Both the position numbers and the translations under genes were made by a program. Shown piece after piece: positions 34,352 to 41,517 of a stretch of DNA of 60,354 nucleotides; position 1 is the first letter of the stretch, and every line of letters starts with the position of its first letter. The notes under the pieces are model-generated. The model did not search any database. It saw only the letters and a program-made list of their open reading frames with translations, and was not told the origin of the DNA. The stretch covers positions 1 through 60,354 of the IMG/VR virus record IMGVR_UViG_3300037520_000542; one strand, written 5' to 3'. This stretch comes from a virus.

Positions 34352-35155
34352 TTGCGGCGGCTGAGGGATGTCCCTCCGCACCTGCGTCCAGTCGATGTAG
34401 GCACGCTCTGCGAGCCCCATCGTTCGGTGCCCGAGATGAAGCCTGCCCTTGCCGGGATGGAGCATCTCGATGTGCGTGGCACTGGATCGCCTCAGCCATT
34501 TACTCGACCCGCCGATGTTCAGGCTCTTGAGGTAGGCGAACATCACCTTGTTGCCACCGCTTGCCGTGATAGCCCACGCCAGCACCGTCCGGTCAGTGGA
34601 GAGTGACAGCATCTGCTTGACAGCATCGACGCACGGCTGCGACAGAAGTTTCGGCAGCGGGTCGCCCGTCTTGTGCTGCGTCCACCACAGAGTGTCGCCG
34701 CTGAAGTTGCCTGCCGTCATCCTCCAGAGGTCGCCACGCCTCGCCCCCGACTCGTAGCCGAGCAGCAGCCAGCACCGGAGGAATAGCCCCACCGGGCACC
34801 CCGAGCGAAGACGCTTTTCATCCAGCGAGAAAGTCCCCTTGACAGCCGTACAGCACTGTTCTAAAGTCCACGCCCTAGTTGGCGGTCGATGGGCCTTGAT
34901 CTTGACGATTCCTCTGGGGATCGACTTCACTAGCCCGCGATCAACGGCGTAGTTCCACAGCACCATGAGCATGGCACGCTCATACGAGACTGTTACGGAG
35001 GACACGACTTCCAGCCGCTGCTTCAGGTAGCGGTTGCAGGATGGGGCCGACAACTCTCCCAAGTTGCGGGCCAGCCGTCGCAGGCTGTGCGAGTAGAGCC
35101 TGCTGACAGCACGTTCACTGAGATACCTTTCCGCCAAACGAGACGCTGAAATCAT
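34340..35155 (-). CDS. int: Tyrosine recombinase (phage integrase)
   Basis: 271 aa. It would catalyse site-specific integration and excision. Catalytic residues visible are R139 (SGARRGDL), K162 (HKTGDP), R222 (WLRRSSATH), H243 (LGHRT) and Tyr253 (AYIDW). The usual first box II His appears to be Lys219, so the active site is slightly atypical. The N-terminal 95 residues form the core-binding helical domain. The start at 35155 is chosen because GAGGGG lies about eight bases upstream; an extension to 35239 is possible. The gene diverges from the exonuclease and its ATG overlaps that gene's possible ATG. This is the main evidence for a temperate life style. Confidence 0.88.
   Translation of the reverse strand: MISASRLAERYLSERAVSRLYSHSLRRLARNLGELSAPSCNRYLKQRLEVVSSVTVSYERAMLMVLWNYAVDRGLVKSIPRGIVKIKAHRPPTRAWTLEQCCTAVKGTFSLDEKRLRSGCPVGLFLRCWLLLGYESGARRGDLWRMTAGNFSGDTLWWTQHKTGDPLPKLLSQPCVDAVKQMLSLSTDRTVLAWAITASGGNKVMFAYLKSLNIGGSSKWLRRSSATHIEMLHPGKGRLHLGHRTMGLAERAYIDWTQVRRDIPQPPQLIE
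34839..34867 (+). promoter_or_regulatory. Sigma-70-like promoter antisense within integrase
   Basis: TTGACA (34839-34844), a 17-bp spacer and TAAAGT (34862-34867) point rightward inside the integrase gene. It could drive the exonuclease-ERF-helicase genes from 35.2 kb and produce antisense RNA against integrase mRNA. Predicted from sequence only. Confidence 0.35.
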
Positions 35156-36140
35156 GGACGCACCCCTCATCGAGCAGGCCGAAAGTATCGAGGACATGCA
35201 GGGCATCAACCCCCCTGCAATGAGCCCCGATAGTGGCAACCCGCTCGCTATGGGCGCACAAGCAGCATGTAGAGCCGGGCTTTCACGCCCCTACATGGTT
35301 CCTGTGCGACCGGTCGATATTCGGCGACAAGAGACGAACGCCGACTACCACGCTGACGAAACCCACAGGTCTTGCAGCCGAGTCAAAACGCTCCTTGACT
35401 CGACCACCCTGTACCACCAGCGGTACGTCGCCAAAACCCTCCCGCCCTACCAGAGCAGTGCCCTCGATCACGGCACTCTCATGCACCGGTGGCTGGAGGA
35501 AGGCGATGCCTTCCTTGAGACGCTGGTGTCTCCTCCGCCAGACACACTAACAGCCACCGGACAGGTTGGCAAAGAAGCCAAGAAGTGGGCTGAAAACGAG
35601 GCTCCCGCAGGGGCGACAGTCGTCGGCCCGAAGGAGCGTGCCCAGATTCTGGCGGAAGTCGCCGCCATCAAGGCGAACCCTGCCGCCGTCGAACTGATCG
35701 ACGCCATCATCGACCACGAGGTGTCGGTGCGATGGACGACGCCGCAGGGCGACCGGCTGAAGTGCCGGTACGACGCACGCACTCCCGACGTGTGGATCGA
35801 CCTCAAGACGACGAGCGACGAGGACATCCGCAGTCAGTGGCCCGCGAGCGTCATTCGCTTCAAGTACCACCTCCAAGATGCGTGGTATCGGCTGGGCATG
35901 GAGGCGTGTGGCCTTGAGCCACGCCCGCTGCACTTCATCGTCATCAGCACCAGCATCTCGCACGACTGCCAAGTCGTGACGCTGCCCGAAGTCGTCGTTG
36001 CCGAAGGGCGGCGGCTCATGGACCGGGCTCTCGCTGACCTTCGCCTGCGTGAAGACCTCGACTGGTGGTTGCCGGACCATCACGGCGAGGTGTTTGAGTT
36101 GGAGTTTCCGGCGTACTTACTGAGGAGTTTCCAGTCGTGA
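35154..36140 (+). CDS. PDDEXK exonuclease (RecE/RecB-like)
   Basis: Up to 328 aa. Likely 5'-3' dsDNA exonuclease making ssDNA for the ERF annealing protein encoded next. Motifs are HGTLMHRW (conserved His/Glu region, about residue 107), then CRYDARTPDVWIDLKTTSD, whose D...D-x-K forms the PDDEXK core, and FKYHLQDAWYRLG (QxxxY-type helix). This order is typical of the RecE C-terminal domain. The start is uncertain: ATG 35154 overlaps the integrase start and has a weak ribosome site, while ATG 35196 and 35295 are alternatives. The stop overlaps the ERF GTG. Confidence 0.85.
   Translation: MDAPLIEQAESIEDMQGINPPAMSPDSGNPLAMGAQAACRAGLSRPYMVPVRPVDIRRQETNADYHADETHRSCSRVKTLLDSTTLYHQRYVAKTLPPYQSSALDHGTLMHRWLEEGDAFLETLVSPPPDTLTATGQVGKEAKKWAENEAPAGATVVGPKERAQILAEVAAIKANPAAVELIDAIIDHEVSVRWTTPQGDRLKCRYDARTPDVWIDLKTTSDEDIRSQWPASVIRFKYHLQDAWYRLGMEACGLEPRPLHFIVISTSISHDCQVVTLPEVVVAEGRRLMDRALADLRLREDLDWWLPDHHGEVFELEFPAYLLRSFQS
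35182..35209 (-). promoter_or_regulatory. Candidate integrase promoter
   Basis: On the minus strand TTGATG (35209-35204), a 16-bp spacer and TACTTT (35187-35182) precede the integrase ATG at 35155 by a suitable distance. If this is real, the N-terminal codons proposed for the exonuclease from 35154 may be non-coding. Confidence 0.35.
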
Positions 36141-36793
36141 AGACCCAATCGCTTTGGACTGAGGCCAGCGAGCATCTCGACCAGTTGTTTGCGGCACACG
36201 CCGCTGCTCTCGGTCAGTTGAAGAACGCACCGCGAACGTGCGTCAGCCACTTCGCGAAGAAGGGGCCGGACGGCAAGCCGATCCCCGACTACGCGGACCT
36301 CGCCACCGTGTTCGACACGATCCGTGCGGCCCTCGCCGCCAACGGCCTGAGCGTCACGCAGACGTTCATGCCGTTCGGAGAGGACGGCTCGACGCTGATG
36401 CTGGTGACGACGCTTGGTCACAAGAGCGGCCAGTTCCAGCGGTCGTACCTGCCGATGAAGGCGAACGTCCCACCGCAGCAGTTGGCGTCCACCGCCACCT
36501 ACCTGAAGCGTGTGGCGTTGTGTGCGGTCGTGGGCATCGCTGCCGACGACGACGACGACGGCCAGCAGGCCAACGCCACGCACGCCACTGCGACGGTGAG
36601 CGACGAGCCGCGAATCGTCGCTGCCCTCCAGAAGAAGTTGAAGGCGGCGAAGGACGCGAAGGGCAGGGCGGCAGAGATCGCCCGTGCCCAGAAGGGTCTG
36701 TCAGAGGGGCTTCTGAGCCAGAAGTCGTTCGACCAGATCAAGGACTTGGCTGACGCACTGGACGAGCAGCAGGAGCCAGCGTTGGCGTCCTGA
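36137..36793 (+). CDS. erf: ERF-family single-strand annealing protein
   Basis: 218 aa from a GTG that overlaps the exonuclease stop by four bases, with GAGGAG upstream. ERF proteins anneal complementary ssDNA in phage recombination and genome circularisation. The diagnostic segment is ATYLKRVALCAVVGIAADDDDDG, here shown by YLKRVALCAVVGIA followed by five Asp. DYADLATVFDTIRAALAANG upstream is the family's conserved N-terminal region. The C-terminal 60 residues are charged helices. Exonuclease plus ERF form a complete two-part recombination system, with SSB encoded elsewhere. Confidence 0.9.
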   Translation: MKTQSLWTEASEHLDQLFAAHAAALGQLKNAPRTCVSHFAKKGPDGKPIPDYADLATVFDTIRAALAANGLSVTQTFMPFGEDGSTLMLVTTLGHKSGQFQRSYLPMKANVPPQQLASTATYLKRVALCAVVGIAADDDDDGQQANATHATATVSDEPRIVAALQKKLKAAKDAKGRAAEIARAQKGLSEGLLSQKSFDQIKDLADALDEQQEPALAS

Positions 36794-36829
36794 CCACACA
36801 AGGAGGTTGGGCCTACCCCTCAGCGCCGC

Positions 36830-36862
36830 GCCGGACGGCGTCCCATCCATCCGGCACTTTTT
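36830..36862 (+). terminator. Intrinsic terminator after the ERF gene
   Basis: GCCGGA (36830-36835) pairs with TCCGGC (36850-36855), followed by ACTTTTT (36856-36862). It lies in the 72-bp gap before the next ATG at 36866. The short stem suggests partial termination. Confidence 0.5.
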
Positions 36863-36865
36863 CCC

Positions 36866-37198
36866 ATGAACCAGAAACTCCTCGACTACAGCCGCGTCAT
36901 CAGCGTCATGGCTCAGCAAGACGTGCTGGGCTCTGACGTGGCCGACCACTTCTGCAAGGCGATCCTGCCGCAGTTGCTTGCGGAACTCGACGTAATGACC
37001 CGGCTCGCTGACGTACGCATCGCGGCGGCACTCGACATCCCGCAGCCTGTCGCTCCGCAAGAGCCGCAGGAGTGCGAGGCGACCGTCTGCTCCAGCCGCT
37101 GGGCCACGAACCAAGAGAAGGTGCCCGCCAAAAAGGCGAAGAAGGCACGCAAGAGAACCCGTGCAAGGAAGCCGAAGAATGAACACGCTGACGCATGA
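36866..37198 (+). CDS. Hypothetical protein with basic tail (110 aa)
   Basis: The N-terminal 60 residues are helical (VISVMAQQDVLGSDVADHF). The C-terminal 30 are Lys/Arg-rich (PAKKAKKARKRTRARKPKN), resembling a nucleic-acid-binding tail. The gene lies between ERF and helicase, and its end overlaps the helicase start by 20 bp. It may assist the recombination genes. No family recognised. Confidence 0.6.
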   Translation: MNQKLLDYSRVISVMAQQDVLGSDVADHFCKAILPQLLAELDVMTRLADVRIAAALDIPQPVAPQEPQECEATVCSSRWATNQEKVPAKKAKKARKRTRARKPKNEHADA

Positions 37199-38714
37199 GC
37201 CAGTCGTCCTCCGCGACTACCAGCAGGACACCGTCCGCAGCATCTGCCTCGCCGCGAAGGGGGGTGCCCGCCGCATCACCGTCGCCCTGCCCACTGGTGC
37301 TGGCAAGACGGAGGTGTTCGCGGAGTTGTGTCGGATCGCACGGTTCCCGCTCGTCATCGCTCCGCTCATCGAACTCATGCGGCAGGCTCGCGACCGCCTG
37401 CAACTGCGTCTCGGCGAGGGCTGTGACATCGAGCAGGGGGCGAACTTCGCGGAGTGGATCGAGGGTCTTCGTCGCCGTGTCATCGTCGGCTCGCGGGACT
37501 CGCTGCTCTCTGGCGACCGCTACAAGATGGCGGCGTATGACCGCGTGACGCTGGTCGTCGTGGACGAGTGCCACATCGGGACCACGCCAGCGTTTGAGAG
37601 GCTGCTGAACCACTTTGAGTCGCGAGGGGCGACCATCGTGGGCTTCTCCGCAACGCCCTTCAAAAAGAAGGGGAAGGCTCTGCGGTATTGGCCCCGCCCC
37701 GAAATCTCCTACGGCATGGCGGACTTCATCCGGCAGGGCTGGCTGGTCGGCCCGACGTGCCATCTCTCGGAGAGCAAGGCGTTCGACCTGACGCTGGTGG
37801 ACGAGGTGGCTCACGAATGGGATCAGAGGCAACTCGCAGCCGTCCTGACCGGCGAGCATTTCGCTCAGGAGATCAGCAGCCTCGTCCTCCAGACGCATGC
37901 CCGCATGCCCAGCGTTATCTACGCTGGCAAACTCAAGCAACTGCACCTGCTGCAAGACGTGTTCGCCCGCTACGGGTGCCGGGTGGCCGTCGTCCACAGC
38001 CGCCAGAACGAGGTCGAGCGTGCCGCCAACATGGAGGCGTTCCGGTGCGGTGACGCGAGAATCATCATCAACGTCGGCGTCCTGAGTTGCGGCTGGGACC
38101 ACCCCGAAGTCCGGAACATCTACTTCGCCGCACCGCAGCGATCCCTCTCGCGGTATGAGCAGCGTCTGGGTCGAGGCACACGCCCACTGCCGGGCGTGTT
38201 GCAGCCGGGCATGACGCTGGACGAGCGGCTGGCGGCTATCGCAGCGAGCGATAAGCCCACGTTCCATGTCTACGACATCACGGACTCCAGCCGCAACCAC
38301 CAGATTCTCAACGCCCTCGACGTTCTGGACGCCAAGACGCGGAAGTCGAAGGCCCGCCGGGAGCGTGTCGCCTCTGCCATTGGCAGCGAGGGTGTCAATG
38401 CGATGGATGCCATCGCCGCTCAGGACGCACACGACCTCGCGGAACTGGAGGCGAAGACCGCCGCCATCATCGAGAAGCGGAAGCGTCTGATCGTGGGCGT
38501 GACGTTTGACCACACGACACGCGACCTGTTCGCCGCACCGACCGGCCCCAAGAAGCGGGGCTGGCGGATGCTCTACGGCAAGTACGAGGGCGTGCCGCTC
38601 ACCGACATCCCTGCCGACTACCTGTCGTGGGTTCTCAACTCCACGAAGAAGGAGTCGCCGTTCAAGTCCGCTGTGCGCCGGGAACTGGTCGCACGCAAAA
38701 CGAAGGGCAAGTAA
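37179..38714 (+). CDS. SF2 DNA/RNA helicase (DEAD/DEAH-type) with C-terminal DUF3820-like segment
   Basis: 511 aa. The ATG at 37179 follows AAGGAAG. Motif I is LPTGAGKT (37-44), motif II is VVDECH (128-132), motif III is GFSATPF (155-161) and motif VI is YEQRLGRGTR (326-335). The Q-like DYQQDTV lies before motif I. This is the RecG/UvsW/RadD class of SF2 helicases used by phages for recombination and replication restart. The last 50 residues (LYGKYEGVPLTDIPADYLSW) match the DUF3820 pattern. It lies in the recombination block. No replicative DnaB-type helicase is seen elsewhere. Confidence 0.9.
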   Translation: MNTLTHEPVVLRDYQQDTVRSICLAAKGGARRITVALPTGAGKTEVFAELCRIARFPLVIAPLIELMRQARDRLQLRLGEGCDIEQGANFAEWIEGLRRRVIVGSRDSLLSGDRYKMAAYDRVTLVVVDECHIGTTPAFERLLNHFESRGATIVGFSATPFKKKGKALRYWPRPEISYGMADFIRQGWLVGPTCHLSESKAFDLTLVDEVAHEWDQRQLAAVLTGEHFAQEISSLVLQTHARMPSVIYAGKLKQLHLLQDVFARYGCRVAVVHSRQNEVERAANMEAFRCGDARIIINVGVLSCGWDHPEVRNIYFAAPQRSLSRYEQRLGRGTRPLPGVLQPGMTLDERLAAIAASDKPTFHVYDITDSSRNHQILNALDVLDAKTRKSKARRERVASAIGSEGVNAMDAIAAQDAHDLAELEAKTAAIIEKRKRLIVGVTFDHTTRDLFAAPTGPKKRGWRMLYGKYEGVPLTDIPADYLSWVLNSTKKESPFKSAVRRELVARKTKGK

Positions 38715-38784
38715 CCGCACACGCGCTGTTCATTTTCTCGTACCAGCCAGCGCATCGAAATCAAAACGGTCGAGCCAAAACAAA

Positions 38785-38980
38785 CCGCCCTGAACTTGAT
38801 CGGGCGGCTGGGTGATGGCAGCACGAAATCCGGGCAACGGGCAGGTACTTGATCCTGCCATGCCGCCGCAAGGCCGCATGACTCGCTACGTCCCGGTGGT
38901 TTGCTGAAGAGGGGCCGAATAAGGCTGTCCATCGCCACCCCGTATGGGGTTGCTGAGCAGGGCTCCCGGCCCTCTTCAGC
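38785..38980 (+). ncRNA. Candidate structured non-coding RNA / leader
   Basis: The 299-bp gap 38715-39013 is the largest gene-free stretch of the window, and strong inverted repeats fill its centre. CCGCCC (38785-38790) pairs with GGGCGG (38802-38807), and GGCAGG (38840-38845) pairs with CCTGCC (38854-38859). Both loops contain ACTTGAT although the stems differ. GCTGAAGAGGG (38903-38913) pairs perfectly with CCCTCTTCAGC (38970-38980) around an inner ACCCC/GGGGT hairpin (38937-38950). Conserved loop with unlike stems argues for RNA function. It may be a small RNA or the 5' leader of the 39014 gene. No tRNA signature was found. Confidence 0.5.
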
Positions 38981-39013
38981 ACGGAAGCGATGCGCACACG
39001 CGGAGACATAACG

Positions 39014-39283
39014 ATGCCGAAAGACCTGATCCTGCTGCGGTACACCGACGCCAACAACCGGCGGCTCGCCGCTCTCTGTCGCCCGTCGAACGGCGTGGAG
39101 GTGCTGCGTGACGTTCTCGGCGCGGAGACGGAGTCCGACGAGGAGTGGTTTGCACAGCCTCACCAGTCGGCTGTGGTGATCGACACGGATGGCGCAGTGA
39201 CCATCACGTCGCAAGAGGACATGGCGAGCCTGTGCCTGTGGCTCGCTGTGGCTAGGCAATGGCTACAGGCTCATGGAGGGTGA
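39014..39283 (+). CDS. Hypothetical protein (89 aa)
   Basis: ATG 39014 follows GGAG at a good distance. The protein is small and acidic, with strand-like segments (DLILLRYTDANNRRL, SAVVIDTDGAVTITS) and a C-terminal helix (MASLCLWLAVARQWL). It lies just after the structured RNA region, so its expression may depend on that leader. Function unknown. Confidence 0.6.
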   Translation: MPKDLILLRYTDANNRRLAALCRPSNGVEVLRDVLGAETESDEEWFAQPHQSAVVIDTDGAVTITSQEDMASLCLWLAVARQWLQAHGG

Positions 39284-39284
39284 G

Positions 39285-39539
39285 ATGGGAAACATCATGG
39301 CAGCGGCTCTGAGCAAGTTGTTCAAGGAGAACTCCGACCTCGTCGCGGCTGCACACGCCGCTGCGGAGGTGCTGGCTCGTGGCAAGCAGTCCAGCGAGCA
39401 GGTGATGGACGTTGGCGACACGGGCTCTGGCCTGCGTCACGCGACGTTCCAGTGGCGGGTGGAGTTCCAGTCCCTCAACGACCTCAAGGACTTTGACAAC
39501 GCCATGACGGCGATCCTTGAGACGGTGCTGGAGGCATGA
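39285..39539 (+). CDS. Hypothetical protein (84 aa)
   Basis: ATG 39285 follows GGAGG and is preferred to the in-frame ATG 39273. It has a helical N-half (AAALSKLFKENSDLVAAAHA) and a beta/helix C-half (FQWRVEFQSLNDLKDFDNAM). It is translationally coupled to the nuclease gene downstream. No family recognised. Confidence 0.6.
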   Translation: MGNIMAAALSKLFKENSDLVAAAHAAAEVLARGKQSSEQVMDVGDTGSGLRHATFQWRVEFQSLNDLKDFDNAMTAILETVLEA

Positions 39540-40234
39540 GCAATGAAGTGCTGTCGGCGTTCGCAGACGAGTACCCGTTCTGTGCCGTGTGCTGGGCACG
39601 GCACCTGCCGCTGCACATCCACCATCTCCAGCAAGGTGCTGGGAGGGTCCACGACAGGCGTTGCCTCCTCCGTCTCTGCATGTATTGCCATGACGGGCTG
39701 CACAGCGGAGGCAAGCACGACCTCACCAAGTCCATGTGCCTCACCGCCAAGCGGGAGGTGGACGACGCCAACTACGACCCTGCGTTTTTGGCTTCGCTAC
39801 GTCGGAAGGTGCATCTCGGGTATGGGCCCGGACGCTACCCCTTCAGGGTCTTCATGTGGCGAGAGCGGAACGGAACCCCACCGGAGATAGAGCGCATGGC
39901 GATCAACAGCAGGCAGAAAGGCAAGCGTGGCGAGTTGGAGGCGGCGGCGGAATGGAACCGCCACCTCCCGCAGGCCCATGCCCGCCGGTCGCAGCAGCAC
40001 AGCGGCACGGAGTCGGCCAGCGACCTCATCTCGCCGGGCACGCCGCACCTCTGGCTGGAGGTGAAGCGTGTCGAGCGGGGGCTGAACCTCCACGCCGTCA
40101 TGGACAAGTCTCGCGAGCAGTGCGGCGACCTCTGCCCGGTGGTGCTGCACCGTCAGAACGAGAAGGAGTGGCTCGTGACGTTCCCGCTGGAGCAGATCGA
40201 GCGGTTCATCCAACAGGTGCAGGGGGCTCGGTGA
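39536..40234 (+). CDS. HNH-like zinc domain fused to PDDEXK nuclease (232 aa)
   Basis: The N-terminal half has a Cys/His pattern of an HNH/zinc nuclease fold: FCAVCW, LPLHIHHLQQG, CLLRLCMYCHDGLH. The C-terminal half from about residue 120 reads INSRQKGKRGELEAAAEWN, then SASDLISPGTPHLWLEVKR. This is a Holliday-junction-resolvase-like PDDEXK core (RGE, D, E-x-K). HNH at one end and PDDEXK at the other in 232 residues is unusual. A role in recombination-intermediate cleavage or host-DNA degradation is likely. Confidence 0.75.
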   Translation: MSNEVLSAFADEYPFCAVCWARHLPLHIHHLQQGAGRVHDRRCLLRLCMYCHDGLHSGGKHDLTKSMCLTAKREVDDANYDPAFLASLRRKVHLGYGPGRYPFRVFMWRERNGTPPEIERMAINSRQKGKRGELEAAAEWNRHLPQAHARRSQQHSGTESASDLISPGTPHLWLEVKRVERGLNLHAVMDKSREQCGDLCPVVLHRQNEKEWLVTFPLEQIERFIQQVQGAR

Positions 40235-40527
40235 TGGCTGAAGACCACTCGTTCCTCATCAACGGCGTGCGGTGGCTGTGGCGCTACACCCGCCTGAAGG
40301 GTCAGGCTATTGGGTGGACGTTCATGCCTGACCCCAAGAATCAGTTGGTCCGCAAGAAGGTGTTGATTGACGAGAGGCTCAAGGGGCGTGCCCGTCTGAA
40401 TACGGAGATTCACGAGTTTCTGCACGCCGCCAACCCCACGCACAGCGAGGAGCATGTCACCCAGCAGGGCGACGATCTCACCCGCATCCTGTGGTCGCTC
40501 GGATACCGTCGCAAGGAGGACGCATGA
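40234..40527 (+). CDS. Small HExxH metallopeptidase-like protein (97 aa)
   Basis: The motif NTEIHEFLHAANPTHSEEHV contains HEFLH (HExxH), followed by a downstream His/Glu candidate (SEEHVTQQ) that could complete a zinc site. Similar minimal domains are carried by other phages and by ImmA/IrrE-like peptidases. The rest is too short to name the family. ATG overlaps the previous stop. Confidence 0.6.
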   Translation: MAEDHSFLINGVRWLWRYTRLKGQAIGWTFMPDPKNQLVRKKVLIDERLKGRARLNTEIHEFLHAANPTHSEEHVTQQGDDLTRILWSLGYRRKEDA

Positions 40528-40991
40528 ACGTCTCTCTGGAATGGTTTGAGGTGTCGCGTGCCGCCCTCGTCGGCGTGTCTCGCAACGTCGAGGCGATGCG
40601 GAAGGGCTGCGTCAGCAGGCTCTCGATCAGCGACGAGTGGAGTGCCCACATTCTGGGTGCGTTGGGCGAGGCAGCGTTTGCGAAGGCGACCAATCGCTAC
40701 TGGAGCGGAAGCGTCAACACCTTCAAGGCTGCGGACGTTGGCGACAACATTCAGATTCGCACGCGGAGCAAGCACTCCTACGACCTCATCGTCCGCGACG
40801 GCGACCGTGACGACGACGTGTATGTCCTCGTCACCGGAGGCCCAAACGACTTCACGCTGCACGGCTGGATGCGGTGCGGCGATGCCAAGCGTCCGCAGTT
40901 CAAGGCGAACTACGGCAACTACGGGGAGGCGTACTTCGTGCCGAAGTCTGCCCTGCACCCGATGGACCCCCTCATCTGCAAGGAGTGCTGA
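40524..40991 (+). CDS. Restriction-endonuclease-like phage protein (155 aa)
   Basis: ATG 40524 follows GGAGGAC. The central segment GALGEAAFAKATNRYWSG, then AADVGDNIQIRTRSKHSYDLIV and DDDVYVLVTGG, fits a PDDEXK-like fold with GE, DVG and IQIRTR strands. Conserved aquatic-phage protein of this type; no catalytic test is possible from sequence. Part of a nuclease-rich cluster with its neighbours. Confidence 0.65.
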   Translation: MNVSLEWFEVSRAALVGVSRNVEAMRKGCVSRLSISDEWSAHILGALGEAAFAKATNRYWSGSVNTFKAADVGDNIQIRTRSKHSYDLIVRDGDRDDDVYVLVTGGPNDFTLHGWMRCGDAKRPQFKANYGNYGEAYFVPKSALHPMDPLICKEC

Positions 40992-40992
40992 C

Positions 40993-41517
40993 ATGAGGAC
41001 TCTTGGGACGACGATGATGCAGACGTTCACCGGCAAGGTCATCGACCTGTCCGACTTCACGGTGGACGATGTTCGGCTTCCGGACATCTCGCACGCACTG
41101 TCGCTCATCAACCGGTTCACGGGTCACTCCAAGTGCCCGTATTCGGTGGCGCAGCACAGCGTCATGGTCAGCAAGATTTGCGACCAGCGACACGCCGTAT
41201 GGGGGCTTCTGCACGACGCCAGCGAGGCGTATCTGGGCGACGTTGCCACGCCGCTCAAGAACATGCTTCCGGAGTACCGCGACCTAGAGGAACACATTCA
41301 ACGCACCATCGCCTCCAAGTTCGGCTTGGTGTGGCCCATGCCCAGCGAGGTGAAGGAGGCCGACCTGCGTGCGTTGATGGCGGAGAAGCGTGACCTGCTC
41401 ACTGTCGATCACGATTGGGGCATCGACGTTGAGCCGATGGCTGGCCCCATCCTGCCGTACTGCTGGCAGCAGGCAAAGCAGTTGTTTGAGGACCGCTACA
41501 AGGAGTTGATGCCGTGA
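40993..41517 (+). CDS. HD-domain 5'-nucleotidase / dNTP phosphohydrolase (YfbR/DatZ-like)
   Basis: 174 aa. The HD signature is FTGHSKCPYSVAQHSVMVSK with AQHS, then WGLLHDASEAYLGDVATPLK with HD; these residues bind the metal. The later KEADLRALMAEKRDLL matches the KxxDxxxLxxExxxL helix of this family. Known relatives dephosphorylate deoxynucleotides; the DatZ branch hydrolyses dATP in 2-aminoadenine phages. The next gene is a dATP/dGTP diphosphohydrolase-type protein, so the pair may remodel the nucleotide pool. PurZ and a DNA polymerase are not visible here. Confidence 0.85.
   Translation: MRTLGTTMMQTFTGKVIDLSDFTVDDVRLPDISHALSLINRFTGHSKCPYSVAQHSVMVSKICDQRHAVWGLLHDASEAYLGDVATPLKNMLPEYRDLEEHIQRTIASKFGLVWPMPSEVKEADLRALMAEKRDLLTVDHDWGIDVEPMAGPILPYCWQQAKQLFEDRYKELMP

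Noticed and set aside
36906-38720. 604-codon minus-strand frame opposite the helicase
   Set aside because: The plus-strand helicase has all SF2 motifs; the antisense frame has no domain.
38715-39013. tRNA or tmRNA gene in the gene-free segment
   Set aside because: The hairpins do not form a cloverleaf and no T-loop GTTCRANYC-like sequence with matching stems is present. No tRNA was noticed elsewhere.
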